The translations under genes and the position numbers were made by a program. The notes under the pieces were generated by a model that was not told the DNA's origin, searched no databases, and was given only the letters and a program-made list of their open reading frames with translations. From positions 558,001 to 622,000 of the forward strand of contig CAWDCL010000004.1 of the NCBI GenBank assembly GCA_963800865.1: a DNA stretch of 64,000 bases, in the 5' to 3' direction. Every line of letters begins with the position of its first letter. Positions within the stretch are counted from its first letter, which is position 1. This document shows positions 28,869-37,618 of this stretch, piece by piece. Source of the DNA: JALOKP01 sp963800865. GTDB taxonomy: Bacteria > Acidobacteriota > Polarisedimenticolia > J045.

Positions 28869-29983
28869 GCTTCACGCCTCTGCGTTTTCGGATCCTCGAC
28901 ACCAACGTCGAACTGGACGGGCCCGACGACCTCGTCGGGCCCGTTTCTTTTGCCTACCGGCGCTTCCTCGCCGACCCGCAAGCCTCGAGTTCCGAGCGAG
29001 ATGCGGGCTCCGCCCCGACGATCAACGGCCGCGCGGTCCCGCTCGTTCCGAGCGCCGACCGCCTGACGCAGGTCTACCAGGAGTTCCTCGCGACGATCCA
29101 GCGCGAGATCCGCGGTTACGCGCTGCTGCACGGCGCCAGCCTGGTCGGGCCGGACGGCCGCGTGACCCTCATCTCCGCCCCCGGCGGCCACGGCAAGACG
29201 ACCCTGACGCTCGAGCTGGCCGCCCGCGGCTGGGGCGTGCTGTCGGACGACTACTCGCCGCTGGAACTGCGCACGGGGCTGATCCACCCCTACCCGCGCA
29301 CGGCCGCCGTGGCGTCGCAGGGGGGCGCACGGCTGCCCGAGGCCTTCCGGCGGCTGGCCGACGAGCCCGAGCGGCCGCGGCTGTTCGGGAAGGCGCTGAT
29401 CGACTTCGGCGAGGCGCTGGGGGAGCAGGCGGTCGTGAAGGAGCCGCGGCCCCTCGGGCGCGTCGTGCTGATCGCGGCCGACCTCGACCGGGCCGACCCG
29501 CTGGGCGCCCCGCCCCCCGAGCGGATGACCATCGGCGCCCCGCTGGAAGAGGCCGACCGGCTCGAGGGGCGGCTGTCCGAGGTGCCGGGGGTCCGGGTGG
29601 TCGGCCGCGTCGAGGGCTCCGACCTCGCCAGCTGGGCGCTGGACGTCGACTACGGACTGGGGACGGCGGCCGCGCTGTCCGAGGTCCTCGACGACCCGGC
29701 CATCCGATTCATCGAGCGCGACCGGGGCCAGCGGCCGGACTTCACCCGCCCCCCGGAGGCGCGATCGATCCGGCGCCACGAGGCCGCCCTCCTCCTGGGC
29801 CGGGAACTGCTCAACCGGCGCGGCGGGGACCGCGCGCTGGCCGGGCGCCCGGGCGGACTGGTGGGCCTGGTCTTCGATCTTGCCGGCGGGCTGGCCAGCG
29901 CCTCATGTTGGCTCCTGAGGCCGGGCCCGCTCGACCAGACGGTGGAGCTGATCGCCGGGCTCGATTCCGAGGACGCCCGATGA
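28766..29983 (+). CDS. HPr-kinase-like protein of a peptide-maturation cassette
   Basis: The P-loop SAPGGHGKTTLTLELA is encoded at 29174-29221, followed by GWGVLSDDYSPLE, the acidic strand found in HPr kinase/phosphorylase folds. Such HPrK-like kinases accompany PqqD and nucleotidyltransferase genes in exosortase-type loci, and relatives phosphorylate lasso peptides. Conserved-looking sequence starts near 28880 (LRFRILDTNVELDG), but no ATG, GTG or TTG is in frame there. The only candidate upstream is a TTG at 28766 inside the peptide gene, so the start is unresolved (CTG 28880, or an indel). A terminator-like hairpin lies within the 5' part. The stop overlaps the PqqD-like gene (ATGA). Confidence 0.72.
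   Translation: MRIRPDGAGWTGPDAASGWQREAQRQHRDPRPRLGFTPLRFRILDTNVELDGPDDLVGPVSFAYRRFLADPQASSSERDAGSAPTINGRAVPLVPSADRLTQVYQEFLATIQREIRGYALLHGASLVGPDGRVTLISAPGGHGKTTLTLELAARGWGVLSDDYSPLELRTGLIHPYPRTAAVASQGGARLPEAFRRLADEPERPRLFGKALIDFGEALGEQAVVKEPRPLGRVVLIAADLDRADPLGAPPPERMTIGAPLEEADRLEGRLSEVPGVRVVGRVEGSDLASWALDVDYGLGTAAALSEVLDDPAIRFIERDRGQRPDFTRPPEARSIRRHEAALLLGRELLNRRGGDRALAGRPGGLVGLVFDLAGGLASASCWLLRPGPLDQTVELIAGLDSEDAR
28917..28951 (+). terminator. terminator- or attenuator-like hairpin after the peptide gene
   Basis: A 12-base perfect stem (28917-28928 with 28933-28944) around a four-base loop is followed by TTCTTTT. It starts 48 bases after the peptide stop codon. It also lies inside the open frame of the HPrK-like gene. 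It could end most transcripts after the peptide and let a minority read through to the modifying genes. Confidence 0.6.
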
Positions 29984-30264
29984 GCACGACGCACGGCGAC
30001 GACTACCGGCCGAAGCCCAACCCGCAGGTGACCGGCCGCGACCTCCGGGACGAGTACGTGCTGCTCGGCAGCGCGGGCGACCGGATCCACGTGCTCAACG
30101 ACACCGCGCGCGAGATCTTCCTGCTCTGCGACGGGACCCGGACCCTGGCTCAGATCGCCGACGCGCTGCGTGCGACCTACGACGTGCCGCCGGAGAAGGC
30201 GCGGGCGGACGTCCTGCGGGTGATCGAGGAGCTGGACCAGGTGGGGGTGTTCAGCGCGTCCTGA
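29980..30264 (+). CDS. PqqD-like peptide-binding protein (RiPP recognition element)
   Basis: 94 residues. The PqqD fold is recognisable from YVLLGSAGDRIHVLNDTARE, then IFLLCDGTRTLAQIADALR and the closing helix VLRVIEELDQVGVF. PqqD domains bind leader peptides and present them to modifying enzymes. The ATG overlaps the kinase stop by ATGA, implying translational coupling. It converges with the tyrosine-kinase gene (6 bases between stops). Confidence 0.87.
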   Translation: MSTTHGDDYRPKPNPQVTGRDLRDEYVLLGSAGDRIHVLNDTAREIFLLCDGTRTLAQIADALRATYDVPPEKARADVLRVIEELDQVGVFSAS

Positions 30265-30270
30265 TCGTCG

Positions 30271-31050
30271 TCAGCGGGCGGTGCCGTCGCCCGGGGGATC
30301 GGCCGGCGCCGGCTTGTCGTATCCGCGGTAGTAGCTCCCGTAGTACGACTCCGTGTCGAGCACGCTCTTCGTCGCCGCGTTGAGCACGGTCCCCAGCACG
30401 CGCGTCGAGTGGACGTGCTCCAGCGCCGCCTTGTACATCGCCTTCGGCGTGTAGTGCGCGCGGACGACCATCAGGATCCCGTCCGACATCCCGCCCAGCA
30501 CGTCCGCGTCGGTGAACGGCCCGATCGGCGAAGTGTCGACGATGATCCGGTCGTAGCGCACGCGCAGCGACTTGAACAGCTCGGGGCAGGCGGCCGCGGA
30601 GAGGATCCGCAGCGGATCGTCGACCGGGGCGCCGGAGGGCAGGATGTCGAGCGCGCACCCCTCGGGCCGCACGAGCACGTTCCCGACCGGCTCGCCGCGT
30701 TCCACGACCTGCGCCAGGCCGGCCCGCGGCCGGGGGAGGAGCATCCGGTCGATCGTGGGGCGGCGCAGGTCGGAATCGACCAGCAGCACCCGCGTGCCCG
30801 GCGTGGCGGAGAGCGCCAGCGCGAGGTTCGCGGCGACGAAGGTCTTGCCGTCGCCCGGGACGGGGCTGGTCACGACGATCACGCGGGCGGCGGCGTTCTC
30901 GCCGGCGGAGAGCACGTTCTTCAGGCGGCGGAACTGCTCGGCCCAGATCGAGCGTGCGCCGCCGAGCGCGACGAGCGGCTCGGTCGAGCGCCAGTGGACG
31001 GTGCCGTTCGAGGCCTCGGACTTGCGGAAGGTCAGCTCGGTCTCGGACAC
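30271..31050 (-). CDS. BY-kinase: tyrosine-protein kinase of polysaccharide export (CpsD/EpsG type)
   Basis: 259 residues. Walker A SPVPGDGKTFVAANLALAL, Walker A' VLLVDSDLRRP and Walker B DRIIVDTSP define a bacterial tyrosine kinase. The C-terminus carries the autophosphorylation tail (ESYYGSYYRGYDK), with five tyrosines. It has no membrane helices and should be activated by the adjacent Wzz protein, whose gene ends 7 bases upstream. Cycles of phosphorylation, reversed by a phosphatase such as the low-MW enzyme at 42.6 kb, control polymer length and export. Confidence 0.93.
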   Translation of the reverse strand: MSETELTFRKSEASNGTVHWRSTEPLVALGGARSIWAEQFRRLKNVLSAGENAAARVIVVTSPVPGDGKTFVAANLALALSATPGTRVLLVDSDLRRPTIDRMLLPRPRAGLAQVVERGEPVGNVLVRPEGCALDILPSGAPVDDPLRILSAAACPELFKSLRVRYDRIIVDTSPIGPFTDADVLGGMSDGILMVVRAHYTPKAMYKAALEHVHSTRVLGTVLNAATKSVLDTESYYGSYYRGYDKPAPADPPGDGTAR

Positions 31051-31057
31051 GGCGGCC

Positions 31058-32599
31058 TCACGATCCCATGGTGAAGAGCGCGACGGCGGCGAGCGCGGCG
31101 ATCCCGGCGATCGACGTCGCGGCGTTGATCGTGAGGAAGCGCCGGCGCGCCTGGCCGGCTTCGCGGGTCGGCGCGACGCTGATCGAGGCCAGCACCGGCG
31201 TGTCGTCGAGCAGCTCGATGCCGGCCGACGAGGCGACCCGCGGCGCGAGCAGCCCGGCCAGCAGCAGCGGGCCGACCAACGCCAGCAGCCCCAGCGCCAG
31301 CCCGCCGAGGAGGATCCGCTGCTGGTTCGGACTGACCGGGCGGAAGGGTGCCGTCGCGCGCTCGATGATCTCGAACTGCGAGGTCTTCCGCGCCTCCTCG
31401 ACCTTGACCGAGCCCTTGGCCTCCTCGGCCTTGCCCTGCAGGTCGCGGTAGCGGGCGGCCAGCACGTCGTAGCCGCGGGTCAGCTCGGCCATCTGCTGCT
31501 CGACGCGCGGCGCGGCCTCGATCCGGTACTCGTAGCCCTGGATCTCGCCCGCGATCTTGTCCCGCTCGACCCGCAGCCGGCCGAGCTCGCGCTCGGTGGC
31601 CTCGAGCTCCATCCGCAGCTGCTCGGGGGTGACGCCGGCGGGCAGCACGGGTGCCGGGGGGGTGCTGGTGTCCGGCGGCGGCTGGGCGGCGACTTCGGCC
31701 TGCAGGCGCGCGATGTCGCGCTCCTTGGCGCGGACCACCGGGTGCTCTTCGGTGTAGCGGTCCTTCAGCACGGCCAGCTCCCGGCGAGCCTGCGAGAGGC
31801 GGCGGGCCGGGGAGTCCTCTGGTTCGGGCGGAACGACGACCGAGCCCGCGGGCGCGGCCGCGTAGGCCGCGAGCTGCGTCCTGAGGACCTGCGCACGGTC
31901 CTCGGCCGCGCCAATCTCGCGGTCGATGGTGTCCAGCGCGGCCTGCCGCGAGGCGAGCATCGTCATGTTGGCGTTGAGGTGGTCCGACAGCTCGTAGACG
32001 TGGCGGGCGCGGAAGGCGGAGATCGCCTTCTCCTGGGCCTCCAGCTCTGCCTTGGTGGCGTTCGCCAGCCCCTGGATCGTGCTCGCCGTGGAGCCGGCCT
32101 GGTCGGCCCGCAGCCGGGCGTTGTCGTCGACGTAGAGGTCGGCCAGGTAGTTCGCGACCCGCGCCGCCCGCTCGGGATCGGTGTCGGTGTAGGTCAGCGC
32201 GAAGAGGGCGGTCCCGTCGCGCTCGCTGTACTGGAGCAGCGGCGAGCGGAAGCTCCCCCGGATCTGCCCGAACAGGGCCTTCTGGGCCCCGGGATCGGGG
32301 GGCAGGCCGTAGATCTCCTGGGCCACCCGCTGGACCAGCGACTCGCCCAGCGACGGCTCGCTCATGGCGATCACGGAGGCCCCGGTGCCCTCCGGGACGG
32401 CCGAGCGCATGTAGTTGAGGGGGATCTGCGGGGGGGTGATCAGGATCTTGCTGGAGGCCTCGTAGAGCTTCGGGAGCCGGTGGTAGGTCAGGAGGCCCCC
32501 CGCGAGACCGAGGCAGAGCCCCAGGACCGGGAGCCCCCACCACCGCGCCAGCCGCTCGAGGAGCTCGAAGATGGCGACCGACCCGGGGCTGCGGTTCAA
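31058..32599 (-). CDS. Wzz-type polysaccharide co-polymerase / chain-length determinant
   Basis: 513 residues from a TTG at 32599 preceded by GGAG; no ATG or GTG fits. One membrane helix lies near residue 20-40 (LPVLGLCLGLAGGLLTY), with another near the C-terminus, flanking a long periplasmic coiled-coil region rich in Glu/Arg/Ala (for example RADQAGSTASTIQGLANATK). PxxP-type RATAPFRPVSPNQQRILLGG precedes the second helix, as in Wzz/GumC proteins. It anchors and activates the BY-kinase. The frame is intact. Confidence 0.92.
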   Translation of the reverse strand: MNRSPGSVAIFELLERLARWWGLPVLGLCLGLAGGLLTYHRLPKLYEASSKILITPPQIPLNYMRSAVPEGTGASVIAMSEPSLGESLVQRVAQEIYGLPPDPGAQKALFGQIRGSFRSPLLQYSERDGTALFALTYTDTDPERAARVANYLADLYVDDNARLRADQAGSTASTIQGLANATKAELEAQEKAISAFRARHVYELSDHLNANMTMLASRQAALDTIDREIGAAEDRAQVLRTQLAAYAAAPAGSVVVPPEPEDSPARRLSQARRELAVLKDRYTEEHPVVRAKERDIARLQAEVAAQPPPDTSTPPAPVLPAGVTPEQLRMELEATERELGRLRVERDKIAGEIQGYEYRIEAAPRVEQQMAELTRGYDVLAARYRDLQGKAEEAKGSVKVEEARKTSQFEIIERATAPFRPVSPNQQRILLGGLALGLLALVGPLLLAGLLAPRVASSAGIELLDDTPVLASISVAPTREAGQARRRFLTINAATSIAGIAALAAVALFTMGS

Positions 32600-32718
32600 G
32601 AAGGGCTCCTTGGCCCGGGGCGCGGCCCGGGGCAGGGTCGAAGATTGTCCCGGAAGGGGTTGCGGCGCAAAGGGGGGAGGGGGGCGGGGGCCGTCCGCAA
32701 GGGTATCCTCGGGCGCGG

Positions 32719-32747
32719 CTTGACTCCCCCTAGGCCGGTGAGTCAAG
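32719..32747. promoter_or_regulatory. 8-base inverted repeat, possible operator
   Basis: CTTGACTC (32719-32726) and GAGTCAAG (32740-32747) are perfect inverted copies separated by 13 bases. They lie in the 195-base space between the divergent Wzz and glycosyltransferase genes. The spacing fits a dimeric regulator site. TTGACT inside it could also be a -35 element, but no good -10 follows. Confidence 0.4.
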
Positions 32748-32794
32748 TTCCTCGTGACCCTTCCTTTCGCGTCCTTTTCGACGCTGGCGAGCTG

Positions 32795-33976
32795 ATGGCG
32801 CGACTGCTCTACCTGACCCCGGGGCCGGTCCCGCCATCCGCAGACCCGGATCGGTCGAAGTACCTCCATCTCGGGAGCCGCGGGCAAGCACGAGGTCGAC
32901 GTGCTCTGCCCGGTCTGGTGGAGAACGGAGGAGGAAGGGCTCAAGCACTATCCCGGGAGCGATTTCCCCACGGTGCGGATCGGCTCGGTGACCTATCACT
33001 TTCACCTGGAGTACCGCTACCCCGAGCCGCTCCGGGTCTTTCCCCGGATCGCGTTCTTCCTGCGCAAGGGTCGCGAGCTGAGCCGCCAGGGAAGGCGCAT
33101 CGACGCGGTGGTCTGCTACGGCACGAACGCGGTCGGGATCGCCGCCATCATCCTGGCGCGGCGGCTCGGCGCGCCGCTGATCGCGGGGATTCCCGGCGTG
33201 CCGAGCAAGGCGTTCATCCTCGACAGCCCGCGACCGACGGCTGCGAACCGCCTGCGCCTGACGGATGGCCAACGTCCTGCTCGGCACTGTACTGAAACGT
33301 GCGACGGGGGCGCATCTCCTGTTCCCGGAACAGGTGCCGGCATCGCTCGCGGCCCGCATCCCGGTACGGCGCGTCTTCCACGACTTCGTCCCCGTGAGCC
33401 GGATTCCCCGGTCCGACCAGGACGAGCGCTTCGTGCTGTTCCTGGGATTCCCCTGGTACCTCAAGGGGGTCGACCTGCTGATCGAGGCCTTCCGGCAGAT
33501 CGCGGACGAGGTGCCCGACGTGCGACTGCGCGTCGTCGGCTACTTCCCCGACCGGGAGGGGCTCGAGCGGCACGCCCAGGGGCACCCGCGGGTCTCGATC
33601 GAGAAAGCGGTCAAGGCGCCCGAAGCGCTGGACCTGATCGCGCGCTGCAGCGTCCTCGTGCTCCCTTCGCGGACCGAGGCGATGGGCCGGGTGCTGCTCG
33701 AGGCGTGGGCCTCCGGCAAGCCGGTCGTCGCGTCGCGGGTGGACGGCATTCCGCACTACGTGACCCACGAGCAGAATGGCCTGCTCTTCGAGAGCGAGAA
33801 CGTCGGCGACCTGGCGAAGCAGCTGCTCCGCGTGCTCAAGGACCGGGACCTCGCGCAGCGTCTCGCGGAGACCGGGCACAGGCTGGTGCGGGAGCGCTGG
33901 ACCGAGGAGCACTTTCGTGAGGCGTGGGACGGCCTGATCGCAGCGACTCTCGACGCGGGGGCGGGACGCCGGGTGA
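32795..33976 (+). CDS. family 4 glycosyltransferase, about three frameshifts
   Basis: Starts MARLLYLTPGPVPPSADPD, the usual N-terminal strand and glycine/proline-rich loop of GT4 enzymes. After a shift near 32880 it reads GKHEVDVLCPVWW; after another near 33262 the C-terminal Rossmann domain follows, with VLFLGFPWYLKGVDLLIEAF, the nucleotide-sugar site VLPSRTEAMGRVLLEAWASG, and KPVVASRVDGIPHYV. A last shift near 33960 is needed to reach the TGA at 33974, which overlaps the next start. It should add a sugar to the lipid-linked repeat unit on the cytoplasmic side. Frame changes at G-runs point to indel errors. Confidence 0.78.
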
Positions 33977-35144
33977 GCGGACTTCGCGAAGCGCTCGCCT
34001 ACCTGGCGGCGCGTCCGCTCGACCCGCACGTCGAGGGGTTGCTGCTGGAGACGGCGCGGCCGGAGTCCGGCGAGACCGGCCGGCCGGCTGTCCGCGGGCC
34101 CTGCCACCTGGACGACCGTCCTGGCGGCGGCCGAGGCCCACAGCACGCTGCCCGGGTGCGCCTTTCGCCTGGGCGACGCGGAGGGCGTGCCCGAGGCGTC
34201 GCGCGAACGGCTGGCCCGGGTGCGTGAGGAAGCCGTCGCTCTCGACCGGCTCCACGTCGCGGTCCTGGGCGACCTGCTCGATGCCTTCGCCGCACGCGGC
34301 CTGCCGGTGATGGTCCTCAAGGGGGCGCGGATTGCCGAACTGCTGCATCGGCGCCCCGCCGTGCGAATCGGCAAGGACATCGACCTCCTGGTCCGGCTCG
34401 CGGATCGGGAGGCCGGCCGGAGAGATCCTCTCGGCGCGCGGCTTCACCTGCCGCGATCGTGCCTACTACGAGGCCAACCACTTTCATCACACCTGGATCC
34501 ACGGCTCGCGCGTGCTGGCCGAGCGCGTCGAGCTGCACTGGGACGTCACCTTGCCCGGGGCCTCCGTGCGGTTCCCGATCGACGAATGGTGGCGCAGCCC
34601 GCGGACGGTGAGCCTGCGGGCGGGCGAAGCCCTGGCCCCGCCGGCCGCCGACGAGTTCGCGTACGTCGCGTACCACGCGACGTGCCGCGGGTTGCCGCGG
34701 CTCCGCGACCTCGGAGACGTGGCCGGGCTGTGGGCCAAGGCGTCGCCGGAGGAGCGCGGCGCGATGATCGAGCGTGCGGGGCAGGCGCGCGCGCTGGGCT
34801 TCGTGGCGACCGCGTGCGGACTGGCCCACGCGTACTGGGGACTCGAGGACTACGCGCTCAGCGTGCGCACGGCCCACCCTTCGCTGGCGCGTCACATCTA
34901 CGCGCCACACCGTATCCTCGGCCTGCCGGCCCCGACCTGGTGGGCGATCGAGGAACTCGGCGCGTGGAGCCTGCAGCTCCCGGGCGAGGCGAACTCCGGA
35001 CAGCTGCTCGCGACGGCGGCTCGCGACCGGGAGCGCTCCCCGTGGGCGCGCCGCGCGACCCCGCCCGCGCGCTGGAAGGTCGCCGGCGCGATGCTCGGGG
35101 CGGCGAGCGTCGTCCAGCTGGGCGCGGCGCTGCGTCGTTTCTGA
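33973..35144 (+). CDS. NTP_transf_5-type nucleotidyltransferase family protein, frameshifted
   Basis: From the GTG at 33973 (GTGA overlap) it reads MSGLREALAYLAARPLDP. It shifts near 34085 to reach WTTVLAAAEAHSTLPGC and the core VMVLKGARIAELLH with KDIDLLVR (nucleotidyltransferase-like metal site). It shifts again near 34420 to a long C-terminal part with HTWIHGSRVLAERVELHWDV. Proteins of this family occur with HprK-like and PqqD-like proteins in exosortase-linked polysaccharide loci, and both are present 4 kb upstream. The reaction is unknown. Confidence 0.72.
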
Positions 35145-35159
35145 CGCCCAAGCCGGCCG

Positions 35160-36226
35160 CTAGAACGGCAGGCGGCGGGCGAAGGCGTGGCCGAGCCGGA
35201 TCGTCCAGGAGAGCGGCAGCCTCGACCACGCGCGGCGGAACGCGTCCGCCGCTCCGCCGCCACCGGCCGGCCCCGGGACGGCGCTCGCCTTCCCGAGAAC
35301 GTAGTGCCAGGGGAGCGGCTCGCAGCGCGGTCCCCACTGCATCTTGAAGGCGTGGGTCGGCGCCCCTTCCGTCGAGCGGCCGAAATCGAAGACCCGGCAC
35401 CCGCGGGCGATCGCCGTCTCGATGGCGTGCCAGTAGAGCAGCATGTTCGGGCTCGCGCGGTTCCACTCCACCAGCGTGGCGGCCCAGGGGATCTCGCAGG
35501 TGTCACGGTAGAGGTGGAGCCACCCGGCGCCGACGACGGTGTCCCCCTTCCGGACCGTGACGATCACGTGCTCGGTCGGGAACGTCGCGAGGATCCGCTC
35601 GAAGAACGAGCGCCGGTAGATCGGCGACCCGAGCTGCCGCCAGCGCACGGTGAGGACGCGGTAGAAGTCGTCCAGGAGCTCTGCACCGCCGACCTGCGCC
35701 TGCATCCCCTCTTTGGTCGGCCGCCGGACCTGGCTGCGCAGCTTCGACGGAGAAGCCGTCCCAGAGCGGGGCGGGGTCGGGCGGAAGGTCGAGGACGGGG
35801 CGGACCTTGTGGGTGGAGGCCGGAAGATCGACGGCGCGGCCGGGGAGGTGCCGCAGCTCGGCATAGGCGGCGCCGCGCCGGCGGACCTCCTCCAGGCAGG
35901 CCGCGACCAAGTTCGCTGACAGTCCCTTCGTCCTCCGCGACGAGCCCGCCGTAGTTGACGAACGGCAGCGAGGTCAGGAACACGCCGTGGACGGGGTTCG
36001 ACTGGACGAGGAGGGGGAGGACGCCCCGGATCTCCGTGCCGTGCCCGACTGCGAGCGCGACGCGGGGCAGCCCGAAGCTCTCGGAGAGGAGGTCGAGCCA
36101 GGGCCACCGCACGTAGGACGGCGCATCGGAGCGACTCCCGACGAAGGCGTCCCAAGTGGCGGGGAGGTTGGTCGTCAGCAAGGTCACCGCGGTCACCGGG
36201 GAAAGGTCGTCTGCCGGCCGGACCAC
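35160..36226 (-). CDS. FemAB-like GNAT-fold protein of the exopolysaccharide locus, two frameshifts
   Basis: The N-terminal half contains SYVRWPWLDLLSESFGLPR and LTSLPFVNYGGLVAEDEGT, a phrase typical of the FemAB-related proteins linked to PEP-CTERM/exosortase systems. After a shift near 35915 it reads AACLEEVRRRGAAYAELRHL, and after another near 35740 KEGMQAQVGGAELLDDFYRV. It closes with FDFGRSTEGAPTHAFKMQWG. FemAB folds transfer aminoacyl groups; here the acceptor is probably a sugar or precursor of the polymer. Start at GTG 36226; a GTG nearer 36190 is possible. Confidence 0.75.
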
Positions 36227-36314
36227 CGTCCAGCCCAGGCCTCATCACGGCTGATTATGCGCGAGGGGGTCGGCGAATCCGGAAGCCTGCCGGCAGGAAC
36301 GATCCTAAATCGCA

Positions 36315-36345
36315 CCGGAAGCAGCATTTGCCGAATCGCTTCCGG
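36315..36345. promoter_or_regulatory. inverted repeat in the FemAB/GT2 divergent region
   Basis: CCGGAAGC (36315-36322) and GCTTCCGG (36338-36345) are perfect inverted copies with a 15-base centre. They lie in the 223-base region between the divergent starts at 36226 and 36450, which is A+T-richer than its flanks. A regulator site or a leader hairpin is possible. Confidence 0.35.
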
Positions 36346-36449
36346 GGTGCCTATGCTTCTGCAGGAGTCCGGCGCCGCGCCGTGGAAGCGAACGGGGAGT
36401 GCGGCGATCGGGCCGCCCGCTGGACGTATCTTCTCGTCCGAGAGCCTGG

Positions 36450-37618
36450 ATGACCGGCGACCCTCCGATTGTGACGACGACCATCGCGCTCTTCTGGCTC
36501 GCCGTGGGGTGGGTGTTCTATGGCTATGTCGGATACCCGATCCTGCTCGCGCTCTTGCGATCGCTTCCGACGCCGGGACCTCGTTCGCGTGCCCCGATCG
36601 ACTCCCCCGCTCACCGTGATCGTCGCCGTCCACAATGGCGCGCGCCTCATCAGGACGAAGCTCGACAACCTGCTGGCACAGGACTACCCCGCCGATCGGC
36701 TCCAGTTGATCGTGGCGGACGACGCCTCGACCGACGGGACGGCCGCGAATCGTCGCCGAGTACGCGGACCGCGGCGTCGTCCGGGTCGGGCTCGCGGGCC
36801 GGGGCGGCAAGGAGCGCGCGCAGCGCGAGGCGCTCGGCCACGCGACCGGGGAGATCGTCGCCTTCACCGACGTCGGCACGAGGATGGCGCCCGACGGCCT
36901 GTCGACGATCGTCCGCTCGTTCGCCGATCCGAGCGTCGGCTGCGTCAGCTCGAGCGACCGGTTCCTTGACGAGCAGGGCCAGCCCGCCGGCGAGGGGCTC
37001 TACGTTCGCTACGAGATGCTGCTGCGCCGGCTCGAGAGCGACGTGAACTCGCTCGTCGGGCTGTCGGGGTCGTTCTTTGCCGCGCGGCGGTGCGTGCTGG
37101 GGGAGTTCTCGGAACGGCTACCGAGCGACTTCTGCACGCTGCTCGGTGCGATCCGCGCAGGCCTGCGCGGGGTCGCCGACGAGGACGCGCACGGCTTCTA
37201 CGCCGACGTCGCGAACCGTGGGGACGAGTTCGGGCGCAAGGTGCGTACCGTGCTGCGAGGCATGGCGGCGTTCTTCGCGGCGCGCGACCTCCTGAACCCG
37301 TTCCGCCACCCGCTCTTCGCCTGGCAGCTCGTGTCGCACAAGTTCGTGCGCTGGACCGTGCCGTTCGCGATGCTCGTTGCGCTCGTCACCAGCGGGCTGC
37401 TCGCCCTTTGGGGGTCGGTCTTCTTCCGCGTCGCGTTCGGGCTGCAGACGGCCGTCTACCTCTACTCGGCGCTGGCTGAGATCTTCCCCCGCCTCGACTC
37501 GAATGCGCTGGGGCGGACGGCCCACTACTTCGTCGTGGTCAACCTGTCGATCCTCGTCGCCTGGCTGCGCTACCTCGGCGGCCAGCGGGTGGTGACGTGG
37601 AACCCGTCGGCGAGGTAG
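36450..37618 (+). CDS. family 2 membrane glycosyltransferase, two frameshifts
   Basis: An N-terminal helix (TIALFWLAVGWVFYGYVGYP) is followed by the GT2 nucleotide-binding strand LTVIVAVHNGARLIRTKLDN and the acidic motif IVADDASTDGT. Further on come IVAFTDVGTRMAPDGL, an LSGSFFAARR acceptor region and three C-terminal helices. Frame changes fall near 36590 and 36750, and the conserved text runs on across them. This is the processive or lipid-linked type of inverting glycosyltransferase with a membrane anchor. Its 3' end overlaps the ATP-grasp gene by 22 bases. Confidence 0.8.
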
